Shown here: one piece after another, positions 8,351 to 15,211 of the stretch | Position numbering within the stretch: the first letter of the stretch is position 1 | Layout: each line of letters begins with the position of its first letter | Origin: Neobacillus cucumis | GTDB taxonomy: Bacteria; Bacillota; Bacilli; Bacillales; Cytobacillaceae | Direction: 5' to 3' | Length of the DNA stretch: 64,000 nt | Assembly: GCF_002860255.1 (NCBI RefSeq) | Contig: NZ_PGVE01000078.1 | Coordinates: forward strand, 22,604 to 86,603 | Notes under the pieces: model-generated | Databases searched by the model: none | Seen by the model: the letters and a program-made list of their open reading frames with translations, nothing else | What the model was told of the DNA's origin: nothing | Position numbers and translations under genes: made by a program

Positions 8351-8796
8351 AAGTCATTTTTTTAAAGGATGTTAAAGGGAAAGGGAAAAAAGGAGAAGTT
8401 AAAAATGTAGCCGATGGCTATGCGCATAATTTTCTAATTAAACAAGGGCTCGCCATTGAAGCCAACAATGCTAATATCAGTTCTCTTGATGCACAAAAGA
8501 AAAAGGAAGAAAAGGTTGCAGCACAAGAACTTGCTGAGGCTAAAAAGCTGAAGGAAGTTTTAGATAAAATTACAGTTGAATTGAAGGCTAAAGCTGGTGA
8601 AGGCAGCCGATTATTTGGTTCTATTACTACCAAGCAAATTGCTGAAGAATTACAAAAGAACCATGGCATTAAAATTGATAAGCGCAAAATGGAATTAGCT
8701 GATGCCATTCGTACATTGGGACATACAAAGGTTCCGGTCAAGCTTCATCATGAGGTCACAGCTACATTAACGGTTTCAGTAACTGAAATTAAATAA
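8347..8796 (+). CDS. rplI: 50S ribosomal protein L9
   Basis: The N-terminal domain [20 protein letters not shown] with [12 protein letters not shown] is the L9 signature, followed by a long lysine/glutamate-rich connecting helix (about residues 41-75) and the C-terminal domain containing [17 protein letters not shown]. The length of 149 aa is normal. The start codon overlaps the gdpP stop. The yybS-gdpP-rplI-dnaB order is conserved in Bacillaceae. Confidence 0.97.
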   Translation: [149 protein letters not shown]

Positions 8797-8860
8797 GGTG
8801 AAAATTTGCCAGTACGAAAGTCTCGATAAACATGTTAAAATAATTGAAGTAGAACTTCTT

Positions 8861-8888
8861 GTGATCGGTTATGACTGGTCACTTTTTT
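8861..8888 (+). terminator. Possible terminator after rplI
   Basis: GTGATC and GGTCAC pair (one T-G) around a ten-base loop, followed by six T. The stem is short, so read-through into dnaB is possible. Confidence 0.45.
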
Positions 8889-8949
8889 CTTTTAGAGATA
8901 TGATAATATAGTTTTAACTAATCCTTCTAAGCTAGGAGGTTTTTTATAG

Positions 8950-10302
8950 ATGAATGATGTATTAGCGGATCGTATGCCGCCACAAAATATTGAGGCTGAA
9001 CAAGCTGTACTTGGGGCTATCTTTTTAGAGCCCTCTGCGCTGACTCTGGCATCAGAAATATTAATACCTGAAGACTTTTACCGTGCCTCTCACCAAAAAA
9101 TCTTCAATGTCATGCTGGATTTAAATGATCAAGGAAAAGCAGTTGACCTTGTGACGGTCACAGAGGAACTAGCTGCTGCTAAACTGATTGAAGATATTGG
9201 CGGTGTTAGTTACTTAAGTGATTTGTCTGCTTCTGTACCGACTGCAGCAAACATAGAGTATTATGCTAGAATAGTAGAAGAAAAGTCTCTTCTAAGGAGA
9301 TTAATCAGAACAGCAACGAATATTGCTTCTGATGGATATTCTCGTGAAGATGAAGTGGAAGCTCTTTTAAGCGAAGCAGAAAAAAGTATTATGGAAGTGG
9401 CACAGAGAAAAAATGCCGGAGCTTTCCATAATATTAAAGATGTTCTCGTCCGTACGTACGACAATATTGAAGAAATGCATAACCGAGTAGGAGAAATTAC
9501 TGGTATCTCTACTGGATTTGCTGAATTGGATAGAATGACGGCCGGATTCCAGCGTAATGATTTAATCATCGTAGGAGCCCGTCCTTCCGTGGGTAAAACG
9601 GCCTTTGCCTTGAATATTGCTTCTAATGTTGCGATTAAAACCGGTGAAAATGTAGCCATCTTCAGTCTCGAGATGGGTGCAGAACAGCTTGTTATGCGTA
9701 TGCTTTGTTCGGAAGGAAATATAGATGCACAAAGACTTCGTACAGGTTCACTTACCGATGATGACTGGGGTAAACTGACAATGGCAATGGGCAGTCTTTC
9801 AAATTCGGGGATTTTTATTGATGATACTCCCGGTGTTAGAATTAGTGATATCCGTTCAAAATGCCGTCGTCTCCAGCAAGAGCATGGCCTAGGAATGATT
9901 TTAATTGATTATTTGCAGCTTATCTTAGGAAGCGGAAGATCGGGTGAAAACCGTCAGCAGGAAGTATCTGAAATTTCACGTTCACTTAAACAGTTGGCAC
10001 GTGAACTTAAAGTCCCTGTTATTGCCCTTTCTCAGCTTTCTCGTGGTGTTGAGCAGCGTCAGGACAAGCGTCCGATGATGTCGGATATCCGTGAATCTGG
10101 TAGTATTGAGCAGGACGCTGATATCGTTGCGTTCTTATACCGTGATGACTACTATGATAAAGAATCGGAGAATAAAAATATTATCGAAATTATTATTGCC
10201 AAACAGCGTAACGGTCCAACCGGAACGGTTTCTTTAGCATTTGTAAAGGAATATAATAAATTCGTAAACCTTGAGACACGTTATGAGCCTTCTGGTGCGT
10301 AG
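8950..10302 (+). CDS. dnaB: Replicative DNA helicase DnaB (DnaC in B. subtilis)
   Basis: This is the hexameric 5'-3' replication fork helicase. The N-terminal domain (about residues 1-150) begins MNDVLADRMPPQNIEAEQAVLG. The RecA-like ATPase domain has Walker A GARPSVGKTAFAL near residue 210, Walker B MILIDYLQL near 315, an arginine-rich ELKVPVIALSQLSR segment, and RESGSIEQDADIV near 385. The length of 450 aa is usual for Firmicutes. In B. subtilis this gene is called dnaC because dnaB there names a loader protein. AGGAGG lies about nine bases ahead of the ATG. A strong terminator follows. Confidence 0.97.
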   Translation: MNDVLADRMPPQNIEAEQAVLGAIFLEPSALTLASEILIPEDFYRASHQKIFNVMLDLNDQGKAVDLVTVTEELAAAKLIEDIGGVSYLSDLSASVPTAANIEYYARIVEEKSLLRRLIRTATNIASDGYSREDEVEALLSEAEKSIMEVAQRKNAGAFHNIKDVLVRTYDNIEEMHNRVGEITGISTGFAELDRMTAGFQRNDLIIVGARPSVGKTAFALNIASNVAIKTGENVAIFSLEMGAEQLVMRMLCSEGNIDAQRLRTGSLTDDDWGKLTMAMGSLSNSGIFIDDTPGVRISDIRSKCRRLQQEHGLGMILIDYLQLILGSGRSGENRQQEVSEISRSLKQLARELKVPVIALSQLSRGVEQRQDKRPMMSDIRESGSIEQDADIVAFLYRDDYYDKESENKNIIEIIIAKQRNGPTGTVSLAFVKEYNKFVNLETRYEPSGA

Positions 10303-10307
10303 TTTAT

Positions 10308-10341
10308 AAAAAGGATTAGCCCTATTTGGCTAATCCTTTTT
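10308..10341 (+). terminator. Terminator after dnaB
   Basis: AAAAAGGATTAGCC and GGCTAATCCTTTTT pair perfectly around CTATTT. Confidence 0.9.
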
Positions 10342-10354
10342 ATATATTTATAGA

Positions 10355-10406
10355 TTCGTATATATACGAACATATTTTTCTTGCGTTATACGAAATGTTC
10401 GTGTTT
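10355..10406 (+). promoter_or_regulatory. PurR box pair upstream of purA
   Basis: ACGAACAT at 10366-10373 and its reverse complement ATGTTCGT at 10395-10402 face each other, both with AT-rich flanks. The PurBox core recognised by the B. subtilis purine repressor PurR is CGAAC flanked by A/T, and it occurs as inverted pairs. The first box is also half of a 16-base palindrome, TTCGTATATATACGAA, at 10355-10370. The pair ends three bases before the -35 element. PurR control of purA is established in B. subtilis; here it is inferred from the sites. Confidence 0.65.
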
Positions 10407-10408
10407 TG

Positions 10409-10438
10409 TTGACTTTAGTAGGCTAAAATTGATAAACT
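10409..10438 (+). promoter_or_regulatory. Candidate purA promoter
   Basis: TTGACT at 10409-10414 and TAAACT at 10433-10438 with an 18-base spacer, 45 bases ahead of the purA start. Confidence 0.55.
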
Positions 10439-10483
10439 ATGGATAGATTAAATTAAGTAGCAGAAATTTCGGAGGTGCCATTC

Positions 10484-11776
10484 ATGTCATCAGTAGTCGT
10501 TGTTGGAACACAATGGGGAGACGAAGGAAAAGGGAAAATTACCGATTTTCTTTCTGAAAATGCAGAAGTTATTGCTCGTTATCAAGGTGGAAATAATGCT
10601 GGACATACCATTAAATTTAATGGTGAAACTTACAAGTTACATTTAATTCCGTCTGGGATTTTTAATAAAGAAAAAATAAGTGTCATCGGCAATGGTATGG
10701 TTGTTGACCCGAAAGCACTAGTGGCAGAGCTTGCTTATTTACATGAGAAGGGCGTAACAACGGATAATCTTCGGATCAGTAACCGTGCCCATGTCATTCT
10801 CCCTTATCACTTGAAATTAGATGAAGTAGAAGAATTACGCAAAGGCGATAATAAAATTGGCACAACCAAAAAAGGAATCGGTCCTGCTTATATGGACAAG
10901 GCTGCCCGTGTTGGTATTCGGATTGCTGATTTGCTAGACCGTGAAATTTTTGAAGAAAAACTCGAGCAAAATCTTGCAGAAAAGAATCGTTTGTTTGAAC
11001 GAATCTATGAGACAGAAGGCTTTAAAAAAGAAGACATTTTAGATGAATATTATGAATATGGCCAACAAATTGAAAAGTATGTCTGTGATACATCTGTTGT
11101 ATTGAATGACGCATTAGACGAAGGCAAACGGGTATTATTTGAAGGTGCTCAAGGTGTAATGCTTGATATTGATCAAGGTACTTACCCATTTGTTACTTCT
11201 TCTAATCCCGTTGCTGGAGGCGTTACAATCGGCTCTGGGGTAGGCCCATCTAAAATTACGCACGTAGTTGGTGTATGTAAGGCCTACACTTCTCGTGTTG
11301 GTGATGGTCCATTCCCAACAGAACTAAATAATGAAATCGGCAATCGTATCCGTGAGGTTGGCCGTGAGTATGGAACTACAACAGGCCGTCCACGCCGTGT
11401 CGGCTGGTTTGATAGTGTCGTGGTTCGTCATGCCCGTCGTGTGAGCGGCTTAACGGATCTATCTCTGAACTCGATTGATGTTTTAACAGGAATTGAGACA
11501 TTAAAAATTTGTACAGCTTACCAATATAAGGATGAAGTAATTACTGAATATCCTGCAAACTTAAAAATCTTGTCCCAATGTGAACCTATTTATGAGGAGC
11601 TTCCTGGCTGGACAGAGGATATTACTGGAGTGAAATCATTAGATGAACTGCCTGTTAATGCCCGTCATTATGTTGAACGTGTAACACAGTTAACTGGTGT
11701 CCCATTAACTACCTTCTCTGTAGGTCCAGATCGCACACAAACAAATGTTGTCCGCAGCCCTTGGAGACAGATATAA
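10484..11776 (+). CDS. purA: Adenylosuccinate synthetase
   Basis: PurA joins IMP and aspartate using GTP to give adenylosuccinate, the first committed step to AMP. The P-loop-like WGDEGKGK is at residues 11-18 with the catalytic Asp13, and GNNAGHT follows near residue 37. GTTKKGIGPAY, QGVMLDIDQGTYPFVTSSN and TTTGRPRRVGW are all present. The ATG at 10484 gives the standard 430 aa, and GGAGG lies eight bases upstream; an in-frame GTG at 10475 would touch the ribosome site. It stands alone between PurR-type boxes and a terminator. Confidence 0.97.
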   Translation: MSSVVVVGTQWGDEGKGKITDFLSENAEVIARYQGGNNAGHTIKFNGETYKLHLIPSGIFNKEKISVIGNGMVVDPKALVAELAYLHEKGVTTDNLRISNRAHVILPYHLKLDEVEELRKGDNKIGTTKKGIGPAYMDKAARVGIRIADLLDREIFEEKLEQNLAEKNRLFERIYETEGFKKEDILDEYYEYGQQIEKYVCDTSVVLNDALDEGKRVLFEGAQGVMLDIDQGTYPFVTSSNPVAGGVTIGSGVGPSKITHVVGVCKAYTSRVGDGPFPTELNNEIGNRIREVGREYGTTTGRPRRVGWFDSVVVRHARRVSGLTDLSLNSIDVLTGIETLKICTAYQYKDEVITEYPANLKILSQCEPIYEELPGWTEDITGVKSLDELPVNARHYVERVTQLTGVPLTTFSVGPDRTQTNVVRSPWRQI

Positions 11777-11786
11777 TTAAAAAATT

Positions 11787-11820
11787 GAAGCCCTCTCTTA
11801 TGAGGGCTTCAGATTTTTTT
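11787..11820 (+). terminator. Terminator after purA
   Basis: GAAGCCCTC and GAGGGCTTC pair around TCTTAT, followed by AGATTTTTTT. Confidence 0.85.
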
Positions 11821-11853
11821 AATAAAAAACTTTAAAAAACTTTAAAAAAAGTA

Positions 11854-11883
11854 TTGCACAGTTTCAAATATCCATGCTATTAT
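11854..11883 (+). promoter_or_regulatory. Promoter of the tRNA operon
   Basis: TTGCAC at 11854-11859 and TATTAT at 11878-11883 with an 18-base spacer lie 41 bases before the first tRNA-like sequence. Confidence 0.6.
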
Positions 11884-11924
11884 AAGAAGCGTCGTCACGA
11901 TACGACAAAAAGTTGTGGGAACAA

Positions 11925-11953
11925 TACGAGCCATTAGCTCAGTCGGTAGAGCA
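11925..11953 (+). pseudogene. Orphan 5' half of tRNA-Lys (29-base direct repeat)
   Basis: These 29 bases are identical to 12068-12096 and contain nucleotides 1-26 of the downstream tRNA-Lys: the 5' acceptor strand GAGCCAT, the D arm and the following bases up to the anticodon stem. The match stops before the anticodon, and nothing downstream can complete a cloverleaf. The 114 bases from 11954 to 12067 are unrelated to tRNA and contain GAATAAGCTT twice and a CACGCC/GGCGTG pairing. It is probably a duplication remnant transcribed at the head of the tRNA operon. Confidence 0.8.
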
Positions 11954-12070
11954 CGATCGAATAAGCTTCATTGAAAAAGCATCAGGGCACACGCCGAGCT
12001 GCTACTTGAATAAGCTTTCTGAGGCGTGGGCATCCGGCGAAAATCAACGTTTAGGAAATTATATTAGTAC

Positions 12071-12146
12071 GAGCCATTAGCTCAGTCGGTAGAGCATCTG
12101 ACTTTTAATCAGAGGGTCGAAGGTTCGAGTCCTTCATGGCTCACCA
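12071..12146 (+). tRNA. tRNA-Lys (anticodon TTT)
   Basis: The acceptor GAGCCAT pairs with ATGGCTC, the D arm contains GCTCAGTCGGTAGAGC, the anticodon stem TCTGA/TCAGA encloses CTTTTAA, and the T arm contains GGTTCGAGTCC. The gene is 76 bases including an encoded CCA. Confidence 0.96.
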
Positions 12147-12186
12147 AAGTTTTTTGCGTAAGCAAAATAACTTTCAATAATAATAT

Positions 12187-12258
12187 GGCCCCTTGGTCAA
12201 GCGGTTAAGACACCGCCCTTTCACGGCGGTAACACGGGTTCGAATCCCGTAGGGGTCA
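12187..12258 (+). tRNA. tRNA-Glu (anticodon TTC)
   Basis: The acceptor GGCCCCT pairs with AGGGGTC (one wobble), the anticodon stem CCGCC/GGCGG encloses CTTTCAC, and the T arm contains GGTTCGAATCC. CCA is not encoded. Confidence 0.96.
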
Positions 12259-12265
12259 TTGGCTT

Positions 12266-12315
12266 TTGATTGTCAGCAAATGGCTGGCAAGGACGGTCTC
12301 CTTGCTGACGATCAA
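12266..12315 (+). other. Long hairpin between tRNA-Glu and tRNA-Asp
   Basis: TTGATTGTCAGCAA at 12266-12279 pairs with TTGCTGACGATCAA at 12302-12315 over 14 bases (one wobble) with a 22-base loop. There is no T run, so it is more likely an RNA-processing or stability structure in the tRNA precursor than a terminator. Confidence 0.6.
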
Positions 12316-12322
12316 TTAATAT

Positions 12323-12399
12323 GGTCTGGTAGTTCAGTTGGTTAGAATGCCTGCCTGTCACGCAGGAGGTCGCGGGTTCGAGTCCCGTCCAGACCGCCA
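12323..12399 (+). tRNA. tRNA-Asp (anticodon GTC)
   Basis: The acceptor GGTCTGG pairs with CCAGACC, the anticodon stem CCTGC/GCAGG encloses CTGTCAC, and the T arm contains GGTTCGAGTCC. CCA is encoded. Confidence 0.96.
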
Positions 12400-12406
12400 T
12401 ACATAT

Positions 12407-12479
12407 GGCTCAGTAGCTCAGTCGGTAGAGCAAAGGACTGAAAATCCTTGTGTCGGCGGTTCGATTCCGTCCTGAGCCA
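12407..12479 (+). tRNA. tRNA-Phe (anticodon GAA)
   Basis: The acceptor GGCTCAG pairs with CTGAGCC, the anticodon stem AGGA/TCCT encloses a loop containing GAA, and the T arm contains GGTTCGATTCC. CCA is not encoded. Confidence 0.95.
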
Positions 12480-12483
12480 TCCC

Positions 12484-12518
12484 AAAAGAGGTTTGCAATA
12501 GCAAGCCTCTTTTTTTTA
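12484..12518 (+). terminator. Terminator of the tRNA operon
   Basis: AAGAGGTTTGC and GCAAGCCTCTT pair around AATA, followed by eight T. Confidence 0.88.
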
Positions 12519-12837
12519 TATAAAAAATTCCCTCCTTCTGCAATAAAATCGCATTCATATAACCATACTGCTCACTATCTGGGATTTTTAAGTAAAATAG
12601 GATATTTATACTATTCATTATTAATGTTCGACAAATCCATTCGTGTCAATATTACTAGATTATGTCGCCGTAGATTGAAAAATGTCAGCTGGTATACAAT
12701 TCTGTTACATTATTAAGACTATTAATCTTTTTTATTAAAACTATGTTAAATTATTAATGGTTCATATTAAGGAAAAATTCTTTACTAGACATACATACAG
12801 AACTGATAAGGGTTTTACCGTGGTTTAGGAGGAAAAA
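12519..12837 (+). other. Intergenic region before the M23 peptidase gene
   Basis: This 319-base stretch is AT-rich. TGTTAC at about 12703 and TGTTAA at about 12746 look like WalR half sites but are not paired at the canonical spacing. A GGAGG ribosome site precedes the next gene. I see no ORF with a ribosome site. Confidence 0.4.
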
Positions 12838-14286
12838 ATGTTATCTTTGAATAATAAATTAAAAACTAATAAATTATTACTGCTTAAAACAACAGTCATT
12901 ACTGCCATGGCTGCTTCGGTCATAGCTTTTAGTAATGGTCCTATTGCTTCGGCACTATCATCAAATTCTACTAAAATATATCATGTTTATCTAGATGGCA
13001 CCTATATAGGTAACGTTACAGATAAGAATGTAGTGAATAAGCTAATTGACGAGAGAGTAAACATTGCCAAGAAATCGTTTACAAATATTGACCTGAAAAT
13101 TAAGCAAAACGTTAAGTATGTGCCAGAACAGGACGCCCGTTCAACAGCTAACAACAAGGAAACCGTCCAAAACTTTAATAATATTTTTCAACTAGAGGCG
13201 GAAGCTTCAGCCATAGTAATTAATGGGACACCAGTTGTGTATCTGGATAATAAAGATTCTGCTGAGGAAGTAATAAAAAGGCTCAAGCTTCAATATGTAA
13301 CTGAAGCTCAGTTACATGAACTCGAGGCAAGGAAAGCGCAAAAGGATCCAGTGCTGCCTCCGCTAGAGGAAAATCAAACTCGTCTAGTTGACGTCCGTTT
13401 ATCAGAGAATCTTTCAATTGAAGCAAAAGAAATTGCGCCAGAAAAAATTATGACAGCTGCTGATGCCGTAACTTTCTTGCAAAAGGGCACTTTAGAAGAA
13501 AAAAAATATGCGGTAGCGACTGGTGACGCTCTTGAAACCATTTCCCATGACCATGGCTTAAAAGTGGGAGAATTATTAGCTCTAAATCCTGGATTAACAG
13601 CGAATAGCGTACTTAAGATTGGCCAGGAATTAAATGTAACCCAACTTCAGCCATATATTGAAGTGATAGTGGATAAGGAAGTCAATCAAAAGGAAGAAAT
13701 CCCATTTACTAATCAAATAATAGAGGATGCCTCTCTACCGAAGGGTGAAACAAAAGAAAAGCAAGCTGGACAAAATGGTTCTCGATTGGTTACCTATCAA
13801 ATTTCTGAACAAAATGGTGTAAACATTAAAAAGGAACAATCCAACGAAAAAGTTCTTGCACAGCCAGTAAATCATATGGTTGTAAAAGGAACGAAGGTCA
13901 TCCCTTCTCGCGGGGAGGGCAGCTTTGCCTGGCCGGCAGTCGGAGGATATATTTCAAGTAAAATGGGGACGCGCTGGGGAAAAATGCATAAAGGTATTGA
14001 TATCGCCAGACCTAGTAATAAGACGATAAAGGCTGCCGATAATGGAGTGGTTATTTTCTCTGGATGGAGTAACAGTTACGGAAATAAGATTATTATTGAT
14101 CACCGTAATGGTTTCCGTACCCTTTACGGGCACATGTCTTCACTAAAAGTCAGAGTTGGGCAAACCGTTTCAAAAGGAACAGCCATAGGCATTATGGGTT
14201 CAACCGGAGATTCAACCGGAGTTCATCTGCATTTTGAAGTATATAAAAATGGAAGCTTAGTTAATCCACTTTCTTATTTAAACTAA
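12838..14286 (+). CDS. Secreted LysM-G5-M23 peptidoglycan endopeptidase
   Basis: The 482-aa exported protein has an N-terminal signal or anchor helix (about residues 18-40), a middle region with coiled-coil character, a LysM domain near residues 224-272 (ATGDALETISHDHGLKVGEL), a G5-like domain near 320-355, and a C-terminal M23 metallopeptidase domain. The zinc ligands are visible in HKGIDIA near residue 384 and in the HLHFEV motif near 463. Such enzymes cut peptide cross-links in peptidoglycan. A gene of this type often sits just upstream of walR in Bacillaceae. It has its own terminator. Regulation by WalR is plausible but no convincing box was found. Confidence 0.88.
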   Translation: MLSLNNKLKTNKLLLLKTTVITAMAASVIAFSNGPIASALSSNSTKIYHVYLDGTYIGNVTDKNVVNKLIDERVNIAKKSFTNIDLKIKQNVKYVPEQDARSTANNKETVQNFNNIFQLEAEASAIVINGTPVVYLDNKDSAEEVIKRLKLQYVTEAQLHELEARKAQKDPVLPPLEENQTRLVDVRLSENLSIEAKEIAPEKIMTAADAVTFLQKGTLEEKKYAVATGDALETISHDHGLKVGELLALNPGLTANSVLKIGQELNVTQLQPYIEVIVDKEVNQKEEIPFTNQIIEDASLPKGETKEKQAGQNGSRLVTYQISEQNGVNIKKEQSNEKVLAQPVNHMVVKGTKVIPSRGEGSFAWPAVGGYISSKMGTRWGKMHKGIDIARPSNKTIKAADNGVVIFSGWSNSYGNKIIIDHRNGFRTLYGHMSSLKVRVGQTVSKGTAIGIMGSTGDSTGVHLHFEVYKNGSLVNPLSYLN

Positions 14287-14292
14287 TGAATG

Positions 14293-14330
14293 AAGAGTCT
14301 CTAGTTTGATACTAGAGGCTCTTGTTTTTT
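14293..14330 (+). terminator. Terminator after the M23 peptidase gene
   Basis: AAGAGTCTCTAGT and ACTAGAGGCTCTT pair over 13 bases with one wobble, followed by G and six T. Confidence 0.85.
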
Positions 14331-14493
14331 GTATTTTAATGTAAAAGGTGTTAAATGATGTTATGCCAAACTTACCAAATGCTACTTATAGATGAATTTC
14401 TACTAATAAAATGGTAAAGTAAAATAGAATAGGTATGACTTTTATAGCCCTTTAATTGAATAGATATCAATTGAACAAAAAGGAGTAAATAGT

Positions 14494-15204
14494 ATGGAAA
14501 AGAAAATACTTGTTGTAGATGATGAAAAACCAATTGCTGATATTCTGCAATTTAACTTAAAAAAAGAAGGTTATAACGTTTATTGTGCTTATGATGGAAA
14601 TGAAGCACTACAATTGGTTGAGGAAATTCAGCCTGACCTAATCCTCCTAGATATTATGCTTCCATTACGTGATGGAATGGAAGTATGCCGAGAGGTGCGA
14701 AAGAAATATGAGATGCCTATCATCATGCTGACAGCAAAGGACTCTGAAATTGATAAAGTATTAGGCCTTGAGCTGGGGGCAGATGATTATGTTACAAAGC
14801 CATTTAGTACCAGAGAATTGATTGCCCGTGTTAAGGCGAATTTGCGCCGTCATAATCAAATTTTAGCCCAGCCGGATGCTGAAAATGAAACGAACGAAAT
14901 TGAAATTGGTTCATTAGTCATTCACCCGGATGCCTATGTTGTCTCAAAACGAGGCGAAACCATTGAGTTAACGCATCGTGAATTTGAGCTGCTATATTAT
15001 TTAGCGCAGCATATTGGTCAAGTAATGACAAGAGAGCATTTACTGCAAACGGTATGGGGATACGACTACTATGGAGATGTGCGTACCGTAGACGTAACGG
15101 TAAGACGATTGCGTGAAAAAATTGAGGATAGCCCAAGTCATCCAACATGGATTGTCACTCGTCGCGGGGTTGGATACTATTTGCGCAATCCTGAACAGGA
15201 GTAA
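14494..15204 (+). CDS. walR: Response regulator WalR (YycF)
   Basis: WalR is the essential OmpR-family regulator of cell-wall hydrolases. The receiver domain (residues 1-118) has the acidic pocket at D9/D10, the phospho-acceptor D53 in LILLDIMLP, and K102 in ADDYVTKPF. The C-terminal winged helix (about 130-235) includes LTHREFELLYYLAQH, VWGYDYYGDVRTVDVTVRRLREK and ends VTRRGVGYYLRNPEQE. The ATG follows AAAGGAG. It is the first gene of walRKHIJ, seven bases ahead of walK. Confidence 0.97.
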   Translation: MEKKILVVDDEKPIADILQFNLKKEGYNVYCAYDGNEALQLVEEIQPDLILLDIMLPLRDGMEVCREVRKKYEMPIIMLTAKDSEIDKVLGLELGADDYVTKPFSTRELIARVKANLRRHNQILAQPDAENETNEIEIGSLVIHPDAYVVSKRGETIELTHREFELLYYLAQHIGQVMTREHLLQTVWGYDYYGDVRTVDVTVRRLREKIEDSPSHPTWIVTRRGVGYYLRNPEQE

Positions 15205-15211
15205 TTAGTTA

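Noticed and set aside
12418..12716. Open frames on both strands across the tRNA-Phe gene and terminator
   Set aside because: They overlap a perfect tRNA and a terminator, lack ribosome sites and have no recognisable protein features.
14340..14364. TGTAAA, TGTTAA, TGTTAT triplet before walR as WalR boxes
   Set aside because: The spacings are nine and ten bases, not the 11-base period of TGTWAH-N5-TGTWAH, so autoregulation is not supported.
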